Part shown: piece after piece, positions 23,300-31,287 of the stretch | Layout: each line of letters starts with the position of its first letter | How positions within the stretch are numbered: position 1 is the stretch's first letter | Source: Bacteroidota bacterium | Lineage (GTDB): Bacteria > Bacteroidota > Bacteroidia > Palsa-948 | Direction of reading: 5' to 3' | Assembly (NCBI GenBank): GCA_023251675.1 | Contig: JAHEYJ010000022.1 | Coordinates: 1 to 32,231, forward strand | DNA: 32,231 bases | Made by a program: the position numbers and the translations under genes | The notes under the pieces: generated by a model | The model's database searches: none | What the model was told of the DNA's origin: nothing | What the model saw: the letters and a program-made list of their open reading frames with translations, nothing else

Positions 23300-25882
23300 T
23301 TATCGCGTTACCTCCACCCATTTGCTTTGGTGGAAAAGAACTTCGCCTTTTTTGTTATACAGTTCTACAATATAATAATACGTTCCGTCGGGCAACAATT
23401 GTCCCGATGACGAGGTGCCTCTCCAAATTACTTTATCGTTATCATAATGTCTCGCCTCCCAAACCTTTGTTCCCCAGCGGTTAAAGATCACCACCAGGTT
23501 ATCCGGGAACGATTGGATCCCGTCGATCCACCATGCGTCATTGCTGCCGTCGCCGTTGGGCGTGATGCCGTTGTAAATATGAATTTCGCATCCGTTGTCC
23601 GGCGAGACAAAAACCCAGACGGTATCTTTTTCAGAATAACAGGAACCGGCGTTGTATCCTCTCACCAAATAATAAGTTGTTGTGTCGGGGTGAACCGAAT
23701 ACAATGAATTGGGAGAAGTATAAAGCATGCTGTCGATCGTGCTGTTTACCAGCCACCATTCATAGATCAGCCCGGTAGTGTCTCCGGCTGCGGTGGCAGA
23801 AAGCTGCGCCGTAAATCCCGGACAAATAGTAATATCCGGACAGCCGGTTACGTTGACCGTGGGATTAATGGTAATCGAAACCGAAGAAGGATCCGCAAAA
23901 CAGCCAAGCGTTCCTTGCGTAACCCATCCGGAAGTAATACCGACAGGAAGATTTTGAGGGGGCTGATAAGGATTGCCAACAAACAAGTTGCCTCCCATTG
24001 CATTAGACCAGACAACAGCAGTAAATAGATATGTGTTAGTTACTGTTAATGGTTGAATGGAATCCCCCAAACAGTAAGTAGGAGAAACAGGAGATACGAC
24101 CGGTGAAAGATAAGGATTCGAAATTACATTTATGTGAATGGTGTCCACACCTTTGCAACCCGCGGCATTTGTAGTTTCAACTGTATAGGTAGTGCTGCTC
24201 GGTGTAAGGTTCGGACCAATTTGAATTGATTGGGTTGTTTTTGCACCGGGAGACCATAAATAACTGATCGCCCCGGGTGATGTGGCGGTAAGTGTAGTGG
24301 TGTTTAGTGGAATCAATACTGATCCTGATGTACAAAGAGTGGTGACGTTGTTGCTGGCAGAAATCGTAACCGAAGGAGCTGCATTTACAGTAACCGAAAA
24401 CGTGTGCGAACCCATACATCCCGATCCATCAGTAACGGTCACGGAATAATTGTTTATCCCGGGAGAGGTATAGGTTGGTGTAATTACCTGTGTAGTTGCC
24501 GCCGGGTTCCACAAATACGTGTAGGGCGGATTTCCGCTGGATGCGGTAGCGGTAAGCGTGTTGCTGCTGCCGACACAGGCCGTATTGTTTCCGGTGATGG
24601 AAACGGCGATGGAAGAAACATTGATGGTCAGTGTAGTTGTATCGGCGCAGGATCCGATACTGCCAGTAAGTGTATAGACGGTTGTTGTTGTCGGATTGGC
24701 AACCGGGTTAAAGCAACTGATACAACTCAGGCCGCCGCCGTTCGCGGGCGCCCAAACATACGATGACGCGCCGCTTGCCGTAAGCGAAGTGGAGTTTCCG
24801 TTGCAAATAGAGGCGCTGCTTGCCGTAGCGTTTACGGTAGGTGATGGAACGACAGTTACCGAAACGGTTTTTGTTCCCGTGCATCCGAGCGAAGTTCCGG
24901 AAACAGTATAGGTTGTGTTTCCTGTGGGAGAAGCAACCGGGTTTGAAATGGTGGTGCTGCTGAGACTTGGATTAGGCGACCAAACATAATTGGTTGCGCC
25001 CGAAGCCGTGAGCGTAGCCGTACTTCCGTGACAGATCGTAAGCGATGGGCTTGCAGTAACAGTCAGCGTGGGGATCGGATTTACCGTAACCGTTTTTGTG
25101 GCAAGGGTTGTACATGAAAAATTATCGGTGGCAACAACGGTGTACGTTGAAGTGGAGGTCGGCGTAACGGTGAGAGAGTTTGTGGAGTTGTTACTCGGAA
25201 GCCAGTGATACGTATAAGGAGAAATTCCTGCAGTAGCCGAAGCAGAAAGCGTTACGCTGCTTCCCGCGCAAATGCTGGTATTCGGATTTGCGCTGATGGT
25301 GACAACAGGATGAATGACCGTAATGGTTTTGATGGCTGTATCTTTATTATGCCCCGGCGTGTTTTGATCCGAAACAACAAGCGTATACGATGTAGTTACA
25401 GTCGGAGAAACAACGATGGCGGAAGTGGTACTGCCGGCGGGAGCCCAGTAATAAGTATACGGAGGGATTCCGTTGCTGACCGTAGCCGAAATGGTTACGT
25501 TGCTGCCGAAACAAATACTGGTGCTGGGGCCGATGATGATCGAATCGATTCGGATATCAACCACATTCGGCTGCTGAAATCCCTGTGTGAGAAATTTTAC
25601 TGCCGGAGTTCCGGTTGCGGTAAAAGTCTGAACCACCGGCTCGCCAACAGAGGAAGAGATGGAACCAAAGATTGCTGTACTGTAGTTCCCGGTAGAGCCG
25701 ACCAGAACCGGAGAAAGCGATTGGGAAAATGCCCCACCCTCGGTCCCTCCCCAAAGGAGAGGGAAGAAAAAAAGAATAAATAAAACGGAAGAATGGAATG
25801 GCGGAAGAATGGAATAATACCCAACCTTCCGGCTTTCCACCATTCCGTTCTTACTATATGTTATTTTATTTTTCAAAAACAT
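23300..25882 (-). CDS. Ig-like repeat surface protein with T9SS type B sorting domain
   Basis: A secreted adhesin-like protein of about 860 residues. After a signal peptide containing PLLWGGTEGGAF come about nine Ig/PKD-like repeats of some 80 residues, each with an ICxGSSVTLSA-type start, a YxWxP core and a YTVxxTDxxxC end. Each repeat carries a pair of cysteines. The C-terminal about 90 residues (YNGITPNGDGSNDAWWIDGI, FNRWGTKVWE, LPDGTYYYIVEL) are a type B, gliding-motility-associated sorting domain read by the T9SS. The start is uncertain: the ATG at 25882 is used here, while 25843 matches the ATG position of the upstream paralogous leader. The next gene is its probable PorP/SprF partner. 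Resembles SprB-type adhesins but is much smaller. Confidence 0.85.
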   Translation of the reverse strand: MFLKNKITYSKNGMVESRKVGYYSILPPFHSSVLFILFFFPLLWGGTEGGAFSQSLSPVLVGSTGNYSTAIFGSISSSVGEPVVQTFTATGTPAVKFLTQGFQQPNVVDIRIDSIIIGPSTSICFGSNVTISATVSNGIPPYTYYWAPAGSTTSAIVVSPTVTTSYTLVVSDQNTPGHNKDTAIKTITVIHPVVTISANPNTSICAGSSVTLSASATAGISPYTYHWLPSNNSTNSLTVTPTSTSTYTVVATDNFSCTTLATKTVTVNPIPTLTVTASPSLTICHGSTATLTASGATNYVWSPNPSLSSTTISNPVASPTGNTTYTVSGTSLGCTGTKTVSVTVVPSPTVNATASSASICNGNSTSLTASGASSYVWAPANGGGLSCISCFNPVANPTTTTVYTLTGSIGSCADTTTLTINVSSIAVSITGNNTACVGSSNTLTATASSGNPPYTYLWNPAATTQVITPTYTSPGINNYSVTVTDGSGCMGSHTFSVTVNAAPSVTISASNNVTTLCTSGSVLIPLNTTTLTATSPGAISYLWSPGAKTTQSIQIGPNLTPSSTTYTVETTNAAGCKGVDTIHINVISNPYLSPVVSPVSPTYCLGDSIQPLTVTNTYLFTAVVWSNAMGGNLFVGNPYQPPQNLPVGITSGWVTQGTLGCFADPSSVSITINPTVNVTGCPDITICPGFTAQLSATAAGDTTGLIYEWWLVNSTIDSMLYTSPNSLYSVHPDTTTYYLVRGYNAGSCYSEKDTVWVFVSPDNGCEIHIYNGITPNGDGSNDAWWIDGIQSFPDNLVVIFNRWGTKVWEARHYDNDKVIWRGTSSSGQLLPDGTYYYIVELYNKKGEVLFHQSKWVEVTR
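25731..25763. repeat. Palindromic repeat encoding part of a signal peptide (copy 1)
   Basis: On the minus strand CCCTCTCCTTTGGGGAGGG followed by ACCGAGGGTGGGGC. Read in frame it gives PLLWGGTEGGA. It lies between the hydrophobic core and the cleavage site of the Ig-repeat protein, and with its 5' flank is identical over about 50 bp to the copy at 26862. Confidence 0.85.
25787..25847. repeat. GGAATGG-iterated hairpin in the leader of the Ig-repeat gene
   Basis: Inverted arms GGAATGGCGGAA and TTTCCACCATTCC match at 11 of 12 core positions. The words GGAATGG and GGAAGAAT are iterated between them. It encodes the n-region of the long signal peptide and contains one of the two candidate ATG codons. 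Confidence 0.7.
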
Positions 25883-25900
25883 TTTTTCAAAACTCAAACT

Positions 25901-26977
25901 TTACCACCAAACCACCACGCGGCCGACCGCTCCTGTTCCTCCTGTATTGGGAGGACCAACTGTACCGCCGCCGCCGCCGCCGGGAGCTACACCTGTTCCT
26001 CCGGGTGCACCTGAAAAACCGTTTCCTCCCGATCCTCCGTAACCTCCGTCGCCGCCGCCCGGAAGCAAATAAAAATTCGAACAATTATTACAACCGGTAA
26101 ACCCGGATCCTCCGGAAACAGAAAAAGGAGAGCCGGAACTGATTCCGCCTGCACCCACACTTGTAGTAGAGCCGGTTGTGCCGCCTGTACCGCCCGTTGC
26201 GCTGATCAACCCACCAAAACTGCTTGATCCTCCGGTTGTACCAACCTGGGGTGTAGGTCCGCCGCCCGAACCACCTGCACCCACTGTTACTGTATAGTTT
26301 GTATTTGGGATGACAGGATAAATTCCTTTTCCATATCCGCCGCCGCCACCACCGCTGCACGAAACATTTCCGGCAGCGCCTCCACCACCGGCGCCCCAGA
26401 CCTCCACCATAATTTTATTTACACCTGCGGGAACTGTAAAGGTAGCGCTGGTAGTAGCCGTAGAGAACACCTGCATGTTTGAAAAACCCGCATTGGCGGA
26501 AGCAGAAATATTTTTTACGCTGTCGGCCATGTGGGCGCTGAAGGCATAGGGGACAGAAACAAACTGCGTAAATCCCATGTGAAAACCGTTCACCCATACG
26601 CGTAAATAAAAAGTTCCCTGGCCCCATTTTATATTTCCAAATGCTGCCGCCGAGCCGCCGATCTTTGTTCCCTGCCCGATCTCTGCGTTAAACAATCCAA
26701 ACGCATTGGTTGTTGTGCTTTGTGTTTCTACCCAAACGGTATCAAGCGGAGGCGCACTGTAAATGGCGAACCGGATGTTTGCCGATGTGTTGATGATCGG
26801 ATTGCCGGCAGGATTTCTCGCCACCGCCTGGTAATTAATTGCCGGGGGAGCCTGGGCGAATGCCCCACCCTCGGTCCCTCCCCAAAGGAGAGGGAAGAAA
26901 AAAAGAATAAAGGACAAAACAGAATACTGGAATACTGGAATACTGGAATAACGACCAACATTCCACCATTCCACCAT
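25901..26977 (-). CDS. Secreted glycine-rich protein, smaller paralogue
   Basis: A 358-residue protein from the ATG at 26977; the open frame extends upstream only to a TTG overlapping the preceding gene. A long signal peptide contains PLLWGGTEGGAFAQ. The mature protein starts with INYQAVARNPAGNPI, a domain of about 120 residues common at the N-terminus of Bacteroidota tail-fibre-like proteins (ending SVPYAFSAHMADS). A glycine-rich domain of about 180 residues follows, with VPAGVNKIMVEVWGAGGGG at its start and GRVVVWW at its end. No type A or type B sorting domain is visible. It is a paralogue of the preceding 649-residue gene but lacks its central repeats. Surface or extracellular role inferred; function unknown. 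Confidence 0.8.
   Translation of the reverse strand: MVEWWNVGRYSSIPVFQYSVLSFILFFFPLLWGGTEGGAFAQAPPAINYQAVARNPAGNPIINTSANIRFAIYSAPPLDTVWVETQSTTTNAFGLFNAEIGQGTKIGGSAAAFGNIKWGQGTFYLRVWVNGFHMGFTQFVSVPYAFSAHMADSVKNISASANAGFSNMQVFSTATTSATFTVPAGVNKIMVEVWGAGGGGAAGNVSCSGGGGGGYGKGIYPVIPNTNYTVTVGAGGSGGGPTPQVGTTGGSSSFGGLISATGGTGGTTGSTTSVGAGGISSGSPFSVSGGSGFTGCNNCSNFYLLPGGGDGGYGGSGGNGFSGAPGGTGVAPGGGGGGTVGPPNTGGTGAVGRVVVWW
26862..26894. repeat. Palindromic repeat encoding part of a signal peptide (copy 2)
   Basis: Same 33-bp element as at 25731. Upstream of it in the coding sense the DNA matches the Ig-repeat gene leader; downstream it matches the 649-residue gene (GCATTCGCCCA), so this copy sits at the apparent junction of two ancestries. 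Confidence 0.85.
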
Positions 26978-26981
26978 TCCG
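26921..26981. repeat. Octamer-iterated hairpin in the leader of the smaller glycine-rich gene
   Basis: Three copies of AATACTGG followed by two to three copies of ACCATTCC on the plus strand. The ATG used as start codon (26975-26977) is inside it. It aligns with the hairpin at 25787-25847. Confidence 0.75.
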
Positions 26982-27036
26982 CTTTTTCTATATGTTATTT
27001 TATTTTTCAAAACTATTTTTTCAATTACAAAAAATT

Positions 27037-28986
27037 TTACCACCAAACCACTACACGGCCGATAGCGCCCGCTCCGCCTGTCCCACCACTACCGCCTGCA
27101 AACGCTCCACCACCACCACCACCGGGAGCTATTCCCGGGAATCCATTTGAGGGCAAGTTAATACCTCCCAAACCACCTGCTCCACCATTGGCCCCCGCCC
27201 CACCATTGGCAAATAGCCCTGTATTGGAACCGGGATATCCGTAGCCTCCATTCATTGTAAATGTTCCCGGTACTGATGAGCCGGCTCCTCCGCCAATAAC
27301 AATTGTACCGGATGTTGTACCACCACCACCACCACCGGCAGCCGTAATAGAATAGGTTGAACAAATAAAAGTAGATGCGCCTCCTGGTCCTCCTGAAGCA
27401 TTGGCAGCAGCAGTTCCCGCTCCGCCCGCACCAACCGTATAGGTACATACCGTTGATGGAGTAACGGCGGCAAAAATAGTTTTTCCGTATCCGCCTCCGC
27501 AGCCTCCGTAGGTCGGATTAGATCCTGCACTCCCGGCCCCGCCGCCGCCAGCGCCCCAAACTTCAACCATAATTTTTGTTACGCCGGCAGGAATTGGAAA
27601 TGTTGAAGGGCCCGCAGTTGAAAACACTACCATATTTGAAAAGCCACCGCTGGAGACAACAACGCTTCCGGGAGCTACCCAGCTTGCGTTACCGCTTCCG
27701 TCAGAGACAAGTATTTTATTTAATCCTTGGTTGCCATCGGTGATTCTTATTCTTCCATTGAACCACGCCGCTAAACCGGTAACCGTATTTGTTGAAACGG
27801 CATAAAGCGCTGGGTTTGTATTTACCCCATTGGTATTTTGAAAAGCACCGGCAAAACCAATTCCCGAATTAACTCCATATATTGCCGGAACATTTTGAGT
27901 GCTGTTGGTGATAGAATATAAAGTAGGGCTTGTATTATTTGGGTTGGTGTTGTCAAAAAGTCCGGTGATGCCTGTGCCATTCGTAGAAACATACATAGCG
28001 GTGTCTGTGTTTAATGAATTGGCGATCTGAAATATGCCCGCCTTTCCTCTTCCCGTTCCTGAAACCAATCCCCAGACAGCAGTACTTTTAGAAGTGCCGT
28101 TTGTCATACCAACCAGCGCGGCAGAATCATTATTAACATTGTTTGTCCAGAACACACCGCCGTAACCTGTTCCTGTTTGAAGCCCGAACACAGATTTTCC
28201 TTTTCCATTTGTTGAACCAATAAGTCCGCAGCCTCCGCTTGAAGAATTGCTCACGGCAAACACCCCGCCGTGTCCTGCTGGTCCCATGTTGATTCCGAAA
28301 ACTGCATTTCCTTTTCCGGCTGTGTAAGCAACAAGGCAAGTAGAATCATTTGCCGGATTGCTTTGCGCGAAAACACCGGCACGGCCCCAGCCTTGATGAC
28401 CAACATTAAAAGCATCTGTATGGTTGTTAGAACCGGCAACAATCACGCTTAATTTCCCGGAAGGATTATTTGTCCCGATGCCCACGCTGTCGCCGAGGTA
28501 GTTAAAAGGAAAAACTTTTTCTCCTGATTTTTTCCAGATGTTGGCGCCCGCAGCAGAGGTAAGGCTGTCGGCCGTATTGGCGTGTAACGCATAAGGTACG
28601 GAAAAAAATTGCGTGGCGCCCATATTGTTTCCGTTCACGATCACTTCTAAAAAATATTTATTGCTTCCCCATGGAATAGTAGAAAAGGTGGCTGTATTGA
28701 CAGAGCCGATGACCAGGTTAAATAATCCGAACGGGTTGGTGATGGTATTCTGATTTTCAGTGAAGATCAAAACTCCGCCAGAAGATGGAGGATTTGTTTT
28801 ATAAATTTTGAAAACAACAGCTACGGATTGCGTAGCGATCGGGTTTCCCGCAGGATCTCGTGCTATTGCCTGGTAGTTTATTCCCTGCGGAGATTGGGCG
28901 AATGCCCCGCCCTCGGTCCCTCCCCAAAGGAGAGGGAAGAAGAACAGGAAGAATGAAAAAAACAATACAGTGTAATTTTTTTTCAT
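27037..28986 (-). CDS. Secreted tail-fibre-like glycine-rich protein
   Basis: A 649-residue protein with a compact signal peptide at 1-31 (MKKNYTVLFFSFFLFFFPLL, then WGGTEGGAFAQ). Then come an INYQAIARDPAGNPI domain (about 34-155), a GIGTNNPSGKLSV head as in collar or tail-fibre proteins, and six to seven repeats of about 35 residues with GVF..NN..N....L...TNG.G.AVFG patterns (about 195-420). A C-terminal glycine-rich domain (from about 455) ends in GRVVVWW. Such repeats usually form elongated trimeric or beta-helical fibres, and the glycine-rich end could pack as polyglycine helices; both points are inference. It is the first gene of the operon leading to PorP/SprF and the PorE-like protein. 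It lacks a recognisable T9SS sorting domain, so its export route past the periplasm is open. Confidence 0.8.
   Translation of the reverse strand: MKKNYTVLFFSFFLFFFPLLWGGTEGGAFAQSPQGINYQAIARDPAGNPIATQSVAVVFKIYKTNPPSSGGVLIFTENQNTITNPFGLFNLVIGSVNTATFSTIPWGSNKYFLEVIVNGNNMGATQFFSVPYALHANTADSLTSAAGANIWKKSGEKVFPFNYLGDSVGIGTNNPSGKLSVIVAGSNNHTDAFNVGHQGWGRAGVFAQSNPANDSTCLVAYTAGKGNAVFGINMGPAGHGGVFAVSNSSSGGCGLIGSTNGKGKSVFGLQTGTGYGGVFWTNNVNNDSAALVGMTNGTSKSTAVWGLVSGTGRGKAGIFQIANSLNTDTAMYVSTNGTGITGLFDNTNPNNTSPTLYSITNSTQNVPAIYGVNSGIGFAGAFQNTNGVNTNPALYAVSTNTVTGLAAWFNGRIRITDGNQGLNKILVSDGSGNASWVAPGSVVVSSGGFSNMVVFSTAGPSTFPIPAGVTKIMVEVWGAGGGGAGSAGSNPTYGGCGGGYGKTIFAAVTPSTVCTYTVGAGGAGTAAANASGGPGGASTFICSTYSITAAGGGGGGTTSGTIVIGGGAGSSVPGTFTMNGGYGYPGSNTGLFANGGAGANGGAGGLGGINLPSNGFPGIAPGGGGGGAFAGGSGGTGGAGAIGRVVVWW
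28904..28936. repeat. Palindromic repeat encoding part of a signal peptide (copy 3)
   Basis: The same element as at 25731 and 26862 with one base changed (GGGCGGGGC in place of GGGTGGGGC). It supplies PLLWGGTEGGA just before the AFA cleavage site. Confidence 0.85.
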
Positions 28987-29128
28987 GGATAGAAGAATAA
29001 GTTAAACGGCGGCCATTTTAAGAATGAAACCGCCCGCAAAAAGTTTTAACAAATATGGCAAAAAATTTCCATATAAACAGGCTCACCTTTTTAAAAAATA
29101 ATCGAATGAAAAACAGGTTTGGAAAGGT

Positions 29129-29164
29129 AAAAAAAGAAGCCGCCCTTAGTTTAAAAGGCGGCTT
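29129..29164 (-). terminator. Intrinsic terminator after the Kelch-OmpA gene
   Basis: AAGCCGCC/GGCGGCTT stem with a 12-base loop. On the minus strand it is followed by C and seven T. It lies about 86 bp after the stop codon, with a hairpin repeat in between. On the plus strand only a short T-run follows. Confidence 0.85.
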
Positions 29165-29167
29165 TTC

Positions 29168-29246
29168 TTGCAGTCAGTTCGAGAACGGATTCAGAAGCAC
29201 ATCTCGATACGTTTTGCAAAGCCAAAACACTCGATGTGACTGCCAA
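29168..29246. repeat. CACATC...CGATGTG palindromic repeat after the Kelch-OmpA gene
   Basis: Outer arms TTGCAGTCAG..TCGAG and CTCGA..TGACTGCCAA are near-complementary over about 16 bases. Inner arms CACATCTCGATACGTTTTG and CAAAACACTCGATGTG pair with small bulges. It resembles a widespread CTCGATGTG-type bacterial palindromic repeat. It starts 3 bp after the stop codon. The rest of the gap (28987-29128) shows only a weak promoter-like CATATTTG for the gene at 28986. Confidence 0.75.
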
Positions 29247-29249
29247 CAA

Positions 29250-31277
29250 TTAATTTTTCCGGATCGTAAATTCCATTCGGCGGTTTTGCGCGTGCTCTTC
29301 TTCGGTGCAGGCCACGCCATCCTTGCATTTATTCACGAGCTTGGATTCTCCGTAACCTTTGGTAGTGATCTGGCTTGCTTTCACTCCTTTTGAAACCATG
29401 TAATCTTTTGCGGCGGCGGCGCGTTTTTCTGAAAGCTCCTGGTTTGATTTTTCATCGCCGCGCGAATCCGTGTGGGCCGCTACTTCAATGGAATATTTCG
29501 CGTTGCTTTTCAGCACTGCGACGGCTTTGTTCAGGATCGTTTTTGCGTCGGGAAGGATCTCCCATTTTGCCAGATCAAAATAGATCGGCTCCACCACTTT
29601 TAATTCCATGTTCTTGTTTGACAGAAAAGGGATCCAGGAGTCTTCCATGTACACCTTTGTGAGGGAATTTTTTTCGGGCGGAAGGTTGATCAGTTCGAAT
29701 TCAGAATGCGAAGAAGGGGTTTTGCTCACCAGGTTATCCCCTTCATCCAGCAAAAGGATTTTTTCTCCTTTCGATATTTTTTTCGCCATCTTTTCATCAA
29801 TGGAAAGATAAACCGTGGAATCTACGGGCAGGTAATCGAAACCAAAAACACCGTTCTCATCGGTAGCGCCCGCCTGCATCACTTCGTCGTCTTCGTTCAA
29901 AAGCGAAACGGTAACATTCCCAAGCGGGGTTTTCTTTTTATCATCCACCACCAGCTTTCCCTTCATGTTCATGCGGAGGTTTTTATTCTCCAGCTTGATC
30001 AGCTGCACCTTGTTCTTCGTGGCGGCAGAAAGATAAAACCGAAACTGGTTGTCTTTGTTCAGAACGGCCACCGCCTCGTTTTTCTTGTTGACGAGAATAA
30101 ATTTTTCATTCTTATAACCCGGATCGCTCGCGTCAAATGTAAAGATCAGGTCTTCCTCCTCCGGGAGATTTGTAAACAGGAACGATCCGAACAGGTTTGT
30201 GAATGCTGATTTGATCACTTCTCCTTTTGTGTTGGTGATCTTTACTTCTAAACCCGCCTGGGGCACCCTTTCCTCACCGAGCAAAAGACTTCCGCCAATA
30301 ATGAGCGTCCCCGACGGAGGCGGATCGGTGAAATTATATTGCCACACTTCCGCTCCGCTTGAACCGGGTTTTGCCCTGCCGTTACAAACAATGGCCGTGT
30401 TGCCGTTCACAAGAGCAAATCCATAAGCTACATTGCCGAAGGGCAGATCTGTTTTTTCCTGCCACTTGTTCTTGGATGCATCGTATTCCCAGAAATCTTC
30501 ATAGCGTTTGGTGGTCCCGTTGGTGCCGCCTGCGGCATATCCTTTTCCCTTAAATGAAAGGGTGACCACACCGGCACGCGGAAAATCCGGGAACTCGGCA
30601 AACATTTTCCATTCATTTTTTGCAGGAGAAAATTTCCAGGAATTCTTTTTCGAAATAAAAAGTTCTTTTCCCTGGCCGAAGGCGATGTACGCTTCGTTGT
30701 CGATAACAAAACAGGAAGCGTCGGCTCTTCCGTTTTCCGGAAAGTCGGCTTTCTTTGCCCATTGGTTGGTGCCGGGATTATATTCCCAGATATCATTGTA
30801 AAAGGTTTTATCGCTTACGCCCAGCGTAATGTATCCGCGGCTGCCAATGGCAAATCCCACGGCTCCGTAACGGATGCCGCCGGGAAAGCTTGCCTTTTGC
30901 GACCAGGTATTTTTTTCAGTATCATATTCCCAGAAATCGTTGGTTCCCTGGCGCGAATTTTCCATGCCCACCAGGCCGGTACCCACATACCCTTTGTTGC
31001 CCACGGAGAAAGCCACTGCAGAAATCCGGGGCTGTGCAGGGAAATCCTCCGCTTTTTCCCACTTATCTTTTTCAAAAGAATATTTCCAGAAATCTTTTCT
31101 GAACACAGAATTGTTGCTGCCCAGGCCGGTATATCCAAAATCTCCACAGGAAAAGGCAATTGCTTTTTCAGAAATCCCTCCTGCGTAATTCGCCTTCTTT
31201 ACCCATGATTTATTGGTTTGGGAAAAAAGAAGCTGGGAGGTCAGAAATAAAATAAAAGGAAATAACCGTTTTGTCAT
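29250..31277 (-). CDS. Kelch-propeller, CRD and OmpA-domain envelope protein
   Basis: A 675-residue protein with a signal peptide (MTKRLFPFILFLTSQLLFSQ). An N-terminal beta-propeller of about six Kelch-type blades follows, with recurring DFWEYDxxKNxWxxKADFP and GYVGTG motifs (about 25-320). Two or more carboxypeptidase-regulatory-like domains are next (GSFLFTNLPEEEDL; GVFGFDYLPVDS), then an OmpA peptidoglycan-binding domain (AAHTDSRGDEKSNQELSEKRA, then NKCKDGVACTEEEHAQNRRMEF). Its C-terminal half is clearly paralogous to the PorE-like protein at 19523-22261, but the front end is a different propeller and there are no TPRs. It starts 10 bp after the SpoIIE-type phosphatase gene, so the two are probably co-transcribed. 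Confidence 0.85.
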   Translation of the reverse strand: MTKRLFPFILFLTSQLLFSQTNKSWVKKANYAGGISEKAIAFSCGDFGYTGLGSNNSVFRKDFWKYSFEKDKWEKAEDFPAQPRISAVAFSVGNKGYVGTGLVGMENSRQGTNDFWEYDTEKNTWSQKASFPGGIRYGAVGFAIGSRGYITLGVSDKTFYNDIWEYNPGTNQWAKKADFPENGRADASCFVIDNEAYIAFGQGKELFISKKNSWKFSPAKNEWKMFAEFPDFPRAGVVTLSFKGKGYAAGGTNGTTKRYEDFWEYDASKNKWQEKTDLPFGNVAYGFALVNGNTAIVCNGRAKPGSSGAEVWQYNFTDPPPSGTLIIGGSLLLGEERVPQAGLEVKITNTKGEVIKSAFTNLFGSFLFTNLPEEEDLIFTFDASDPGYKNEKFILVNKKNEAVAVLNKDNQFRFYLSAATKNKVQLIKLENKNLRMNMKGKLVVDDKKKTPLGNVTVSLLNEDDEVMQAGATDENGVFGFDYLPVDSTVYLSIDEKMAKKISKGEKILLLDEGDNLVSKTPSSHSEFELINLPPEKNSLTKVYMEDSWIPFLSNKNMELKVVEPIYFDLAKWEILPDAKTILNKAVAVLKSNAKYSIEVAAHTDSRGDEKSNQELSEKRAAAAKDYMVSKGVKASQITTKGYGESKLVNKCKDGVACTEEEHAQNRRMEFTIRKN

Positions 31278-31287
31278 ACATGTTGAT

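Noticed and set aside
25731-26981. CRISPR-like repeat array in the glycine-rich gene leaders
   Set aside because: The repeats are not evenly spaced by unique spacers of constant length, they lie in coding sequence, and no cas genes are present.
26978-27046. TTG start for the smaller glycine-rich gene overlapping the preceding gene
   Set aside because: It would add a charged stretch before an already long signal peptide; the ATG at 26977 aligns with an ATG in the paralogous leader.
28006-28500. Phage tail-fibre gene of a prophage
   Set aside because: The repeats resemble tail fibres, but the gene has a signal peptide, no phage genes surround it and it leads an operon of envelope proteins.
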